Assembly: GCF_030272615.1 (NCBI RefSeq)
Contig: NC_081409.1
Coordinates: forward strand, 615,274,755-615,338,754
Source: Cryptomeria japonica
Taxonomy: Eukaryota > Streptophyta > Pinopsida > Cupressales > Cupressaceae
DNA: 64,000 bases
Reading direction: 5' to 3'
The notes under the pieces were generated by a model that worked only from the letters and a program-made list of their open reading frames with translations, had not been told where the DNA came from and did no database searches. Of this stretch, positions 59,632 through 64,000 are shown in pieces. Each line of letters begins with the position of its first letter. The first letter of the stretch is position 1. The position numbers were made by a program, and so were the translations under genes.

Positions 59632-62600
59632 ATGCATCATAGAAGAAGAGATGTCAGAGGTAGATTTCTGCCCACTCATCCTACTCATATAGAAGATAAT
59701 TTCCCAGATATAAACCCTTTTGCTAAACTGTATCAAGTCCCACAGAATTTGAATCACCCTGAGTCTGAATTTCTAGAAGGTAGTCTTCAGTTCCTTTTTG
59801 GTCCACAAGAAAAAGAATTTCCTATAGTAACAACCCCCACAAGTCTAATGCAAGGGAACCCACCTCCTGTTGGGAATAATCCACCACCACCACTTGGTCC
59901 AACGTTTGAGTTTCCCATCTCTGACCAGCATGATAATGCTAACCTCAAGAACATTCCAGCATCTTCACTTCCTAAATTCTATGGGTTGGTGATAGAGGAT
60001 TTGGATACATTTTTGTTTGAGTTTGATGTTCTCTGTAGGAGTTTTGACAATACTACAGATGCCCATAGACTCAAAAATTTTCTAGCCACTTTGAAGGAGT
60101 CATCCTTGAGATGTTTTATGAGCTTGGGTAGTAGCACAATCAACACATGGGATGAGATGAAATAGTTGTTTCTTGCAAAATACAAAGATTATTGTAGAGG
60201 CACTGATCGTCCTGGGGATGATATCTTTACAATGACACAAACTGAAGATGAGAGCCTTGAGGATTATCTGGAAAGGTTTTTGTTTAGTGTCAAGAAGTCC
60301 AATCATAGTACTCTAAATGAAGATTCCCTCAAATTGATATTCTTGAGGGGTATCAGTGATGAATGCACTGATTCCTTAGATCTCATGGGAGGAGGTGACA
60401 TTACACAATCTACTTGGGCTAAAATAGGACAAATTTACAAGAAGTATTCCAGATCTACTTCTAAGAAGAATAGGAGATTTAAGCCAGGGGCACCATCATC
60501 AGCATCTGGAACTAGAGTTTCTAGATTGGAACTTAGCCATCTATTAAAAGATTTCAAGGAAGACATTATAAACAATATGGCTACTCAATTGGATACATTG
60601 GCAGCTAAGAAGAAGCATGAGGAAGCTGATGCATTTCTTGCAGAATTCTATCCTCATTGTAAGCAGCGGAAGAAAGATTGCAGATGTAAGATGGTTGCAA
60701 ATGTTGGAGTACCTGATTTCAAACCAATTCAAGGTGAGGATGAACAAGTCTTCTATGCTTCTCAAAGAAGACCAAATTTTCAAAGACAAGGTATGCCACC
60801 CAATCCACTTTCCTTTTCTGGTTATAGTGGTAATTCTTATGCACCAAATAACCAATGGCAACCACAGTATTCTCAAAATTTTGGTAACTATCCACATTGG
60901 TATGGATCACAAGGTCAAGGACAGCAATTTTCTAATCAAATCCTCTAGTGGCAGCAGCCACAGGGAAATTGGTATCCACCTCAGGGTCTAGGGAACCATT
61001 TTCAAGGGAATTGGCAACCTACCTCTCAATGGAGAGGAAACCCATCATGGCCATCCCAATCTTTTGGATATCAGCCCCCTGCTTAGCAGCCACAACCTCT
61101 TGCATTAATGCCTCCTCCTACAGCTACAGCTGCACCTCCTAAGCCAACGCAGTTGCCTACTCAACCATTGCTTAATCCAAATATCAAATCTCAGCAACAA
61201 AAACAAGCTTATTCAGCTGATGCTAATCAATACCCAACCTGTTCTTTATCACTAGATGATATTCACCTTCGATCTAGGACAACTCTACCTAATCCCTCTC
61301 ATCTGGTTATTACTGAGGTACAAGAAGAGCAACCAAGCTCTGATCCTAAAGATATAATACCTCAGAATCAAATATTACCACCATTTCCCCATAGACTGAA
61401 AGACAAAGAAGTTTTCACTGAACAACAGCAAAGCTTTGATATTCTTGATCAACTGAAGCACATTTGTGTTAAAATTCCATTGTTGTAAGCAATAAAGGAT
61501 GTCCCTATATATGGTAAGGCATTGAGAGAAGCATGCCTAAAGAAACCTGGCAGAAAGAAAAAGGATGCACAAATAGTTCATGTTATGGGTCAATTGGCTG
61601 ATATTATGTTACAAAAAATTGCTATTCTAAAGTATTCTGATCCAGGTAGTCCTGTTGCGAGTATAGTCATTAATGGTAGTCAAATAAAAAATGTTTTAGT
61701 TGATCTAGGGGCAGCCATTAATGTAATGACAAGGGAAGTAATGAAACATCTAGAGATCAATAGTTTAAGGGCTACACCCACAGTTCTCCAACTTGTTGAT
61801 GGTTCTGCAGTAAGACTTGATGGTATCATAGAAGATATAGTAGTTATTCTAAATACCTGAGAATATCTTGCAGACTTTATGATTTTATCTCCAAAAGCAA
61901 CATTGGGAGGATATCCAGTCATTTTGGGAAGACCATGGCTTGCCACAGCTGATGCATATATTGGGTGTAGATCAGGAGACATGACTATTTCAGATGGCAG
62001 TTCCATAAAAACATTAGCCTTGTATTCCCCAGCACAACCTCAGCTTGAGCAGCAGCAGACTGTTTGGCCTATTTTGGGAGAGGAATCTAAAGAAATTGAC
62101 TCTATTAATCACCTTATGATGATTAATCGAGTGCCACTCATGCAGTTATATGATGAAGAATCAATTCTTTATAAGGTCCTGATAAATGAATTAATAGAAG
62201 ACCAAGAATTATAGGAATTTGTTCTGAATATTGCAGGTTTGGACTTTCCTATAGCCACTGATATCTTGCATACCTTGTTGCCATAGGAATTGTCTTATTC
62301 TCATTTTTTTGATATAAATCAGATTGATCTTACTATCAAGATAGAGGTGGAGTTAAATAAATATTTGAACATCAATAAGAATATAGCAGATACTCAAAAG
62401 GATAGCCTAGTGGACTTGCTGAAACTTCATAGAAATGTTTTTGCATGGGATTACAGGCATATGAATGAAATTGATCTAGTAGTTTGTACTCATCGTATTT
62501 ACATAAAGGATGAGTGTTGCCCCCTTAGACAACCTCAAAGAAGAGTCAACCCTGCCTTGAAGGAGATAGTTATAGAAGAATTGCAGAAATTGTTGAAAGC

Positions 62601-64000
62601 TGGGTTTATCTATCCTATCTTTGACAGTCAATGGGTATCACCTTTGGTGATAGTTCCTAAAAAGGGAGGCAAATGGAGAGTATGTGTTGATTATAGAGCT
62701 TTGAACTTAGCCACAAGGAAGGATCATTTTCCATTGCCATTTGTGGATCAGGTATTGGATTCTCTTGCTGGTAAGAGATATTTTTCATTCGTAGATGGAT
62801 TTAGTGGCTATAATCAGATACAAATAGCTTCCGAGGATCAGGAGAAAACAACATTTACTTGCCCATGGCGCACATATGCATATTCTGTTCTTCCTTTTGG
62901 GTTGTGTAATGCTCCAACCACTTTTCAAAGGGCAGTGATCAGTATTTTTTCTGATATTTCTCAAGATATTATGAAAATTTACATGCATGACTTTACAACT
63001 TATGGCTCTGAATTTGATCAAGCATTAGGTAATTTGAAGAAAGTTTTGTAGCGGTGTGAAGACTACAACTTGTCTCTAAACAGTGAGAAGTGTTTCATTA
63101 TGATGGAAGAAGGAATAGTCCTTGGTCATCATATATATGTACAAGGCATACAAGTGGATCCAGCAAAGATTGAGGTTATTCAGCATATTAATAACCCTGT
63201 GAAGCAGAAAGATGTGAGAAGTTTTCTTGGCCATACTGGATACTACAGAAGGTTTATCAAAGATTTCAGTAAAATAGCAAGTCCCTTATATTCACTACTT
63301 ACTAAAGATGTAGAATTTAAATGGACCTTAGCATGCAATGAAGCTTTTTTAAAGCTTAATCATGTTTTGACTCAAGCATCAGTTCTAAAAGGACCAAATT
63401 GGTCTCTACCATTCCAAATCCATACTGATGCATCTGATTATGTCGTAGGAGCAATGCTGGGACAAAAAGTTGACAAGTTGGAAAATGTAATATATTATAT
63501 CAGTAAGAATTTGCAGGGACCTGAATTGAATTATACATTTACTGAAAAGGAAATGCTAGCTGTCATATATGCCCTTAACAAGTTTAGACACTATGTTATA
63601 GGGTATCTCATATTTGTGCATACAGATCATACTGCAATTAGATATCTCATGAATAAGCCATCAATCACCGGTAGATTGGCTCAGTGGTTATTGTTGATGC
63701 AAGAATTTGATATCACAGTTGTTGATAAGCCAGGGAAGTCTAATGTTGTTGCAGATTATCTTTCACATCTTCAATTGCAGGAAGATTCTACAATGATAGA
63801 TGATACTTTTCTAGATGAGCATTTGTTTCTCATGCAGGCTCATACTCCTTGGTATGCTGATATTGCCAACTATTTAGCTGTAGCTAAGATGCCAATTTCT
63901 TTTTCTCATATGGAAAGAAGGTTGCTAGTCGAAAAAAGTTTTAACTTTTCATGGATTGTTGATTGTCTATTTTATATTGGACCTGACCAAGTTATGCAAA
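59632..64000 (+). pseudogene. Element H gag-pol polyprotein: gag, protease, RT, RNase H (partial)
   Basis: The frame starts at ATG 59632 and never shifts through 64000; only eight stops break it: TAG at 60163, 60946, 61084, 62212, 62284 and 63049, TAA at 61486, TGA at 61858. Gag motifs are LPKFYG, LDTFLFEFD and LRCFMSLG near 59970-60125, LAKYKDYCR near 60172 and ESLEDYLERF near 60250, followed by a Gln/Trp/Gly-rich tail. Protease is VLVDLGAAINVMT near 61695 (DLGA is normal in this group) and ILGRPWLA near 61920. RT: WRVCVDYRALN near 62674, FVDGFSGYNQI near 62793, LPFGLCNAPTTFQRA near 62891, and IYMHDFTTYG near 62977, where His replaces the first catalytic Asp. RNase H: HTDASDYVVGAML near 63421, FTEKEMLAV near 63538, HTDHTAI near 63619. 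The copy cannot replicate. Confidence 0.9.

Larger units (their letters stand above)
58273..64000 (+). mobile_element. Element H: Athila-like Ty3/gypsy retrotransposon, right end outside window
   Basis: It has an LTR, a tRNA-Asp-type PBS, a short leader and a gag-pol frame running off the window in the RNase H/early integrase region. It is inserted in the coiled-coil pseudogene. PBS type and the DLGA protease motif point to the Athila/Tat group; clade placement needs an RT tree. Confidence 0.85.

Noticed and set aside
61695-61735. DLGA in the element H protease read as a broken D-S/T-G site
   Set aside because: From knowledge of the Athila group, DLGA is its usual form, so it is not evidence of decay.

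Overview
The window reads as repeat DNA from a large seed-plant genome, most likely a gymnosperm (inference from the AT-rich background, the families present and the depth of nesting). I found no convincing intact host gene, tRNA, rRNA or CRISPR array. Nearly everything can be assigned to nested, mostly broken retrotransposons, and several nesting events can be dated relative to each other by target-site duplications (TSDs) that were read directly.

Left part (1-16.8 kb): a minus-strand Ty3/gypsy element (A) with decayed gag-protease, a long leader, a primer-binding site (PBS) at 5761-5777 and its 5' LTR at 5780-7164; a GC-rich patch; then a coding-free minus-strand element (B, 7470-15346) with a 2.8 kb LTR, PBS and polypurine tract (PPT); then an LTR end of a related family (E).

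Middle part (16.8-31.3 kb): a decayed Ty1/copia RT-RNase H is split by a 12.8 kb insertion (C, 17881-30713) flanked by GTTGT on both sides. Removing C and one GTTGT restores the copia RT alignment across the junction. C has an LTR only at its left end and stops at its PBS on the right. Inside C lie a large ATAC/GTAT microsatellite, a small non-coding LTR element (F, 23524-26384) and two copia-like LTRs (G1, G2) in opposite orientation.

Right-centre (31.67-50.72 kb): an L1-type LINE whose ORF1 is interrupted by a complete, young LTR element (D, 31929-42860, TSD CTAAC, two 1298 bp LTRs about 1.2% different by eye). D has no pol and instead one orphan reading frame of about 958 codons, plus repeat arrays at its two ends that are reverse complements of each other. 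The LINE carries ORF1 (DUF4283-like), ORF2 (endonuclease, RT, zf-RVT, RNase H) and, before its candidate tail, a third decayed reading frame of about 590 codons that I do not recognise.

Right end (50.7-64 kb): minus-strand remnants of a LINE RNase H and a Ty3/gypsy pol, a minus-strand decayed coiled-coil protein gene, and a plus-strand Athila-like Ty3/gypsy element (H) whose LTR cuts that gene and whose gag-pol runs off the window in one uninterrupted frame broken only by nonsense codons. Older coding copies carry mostly TAG stops, as expected from deamination of methylated CAG. The most interesting items are element C (one LTR, ends at the PBS), the extra LINE reading frame, and element D with its orphan protein and complementary arrays.
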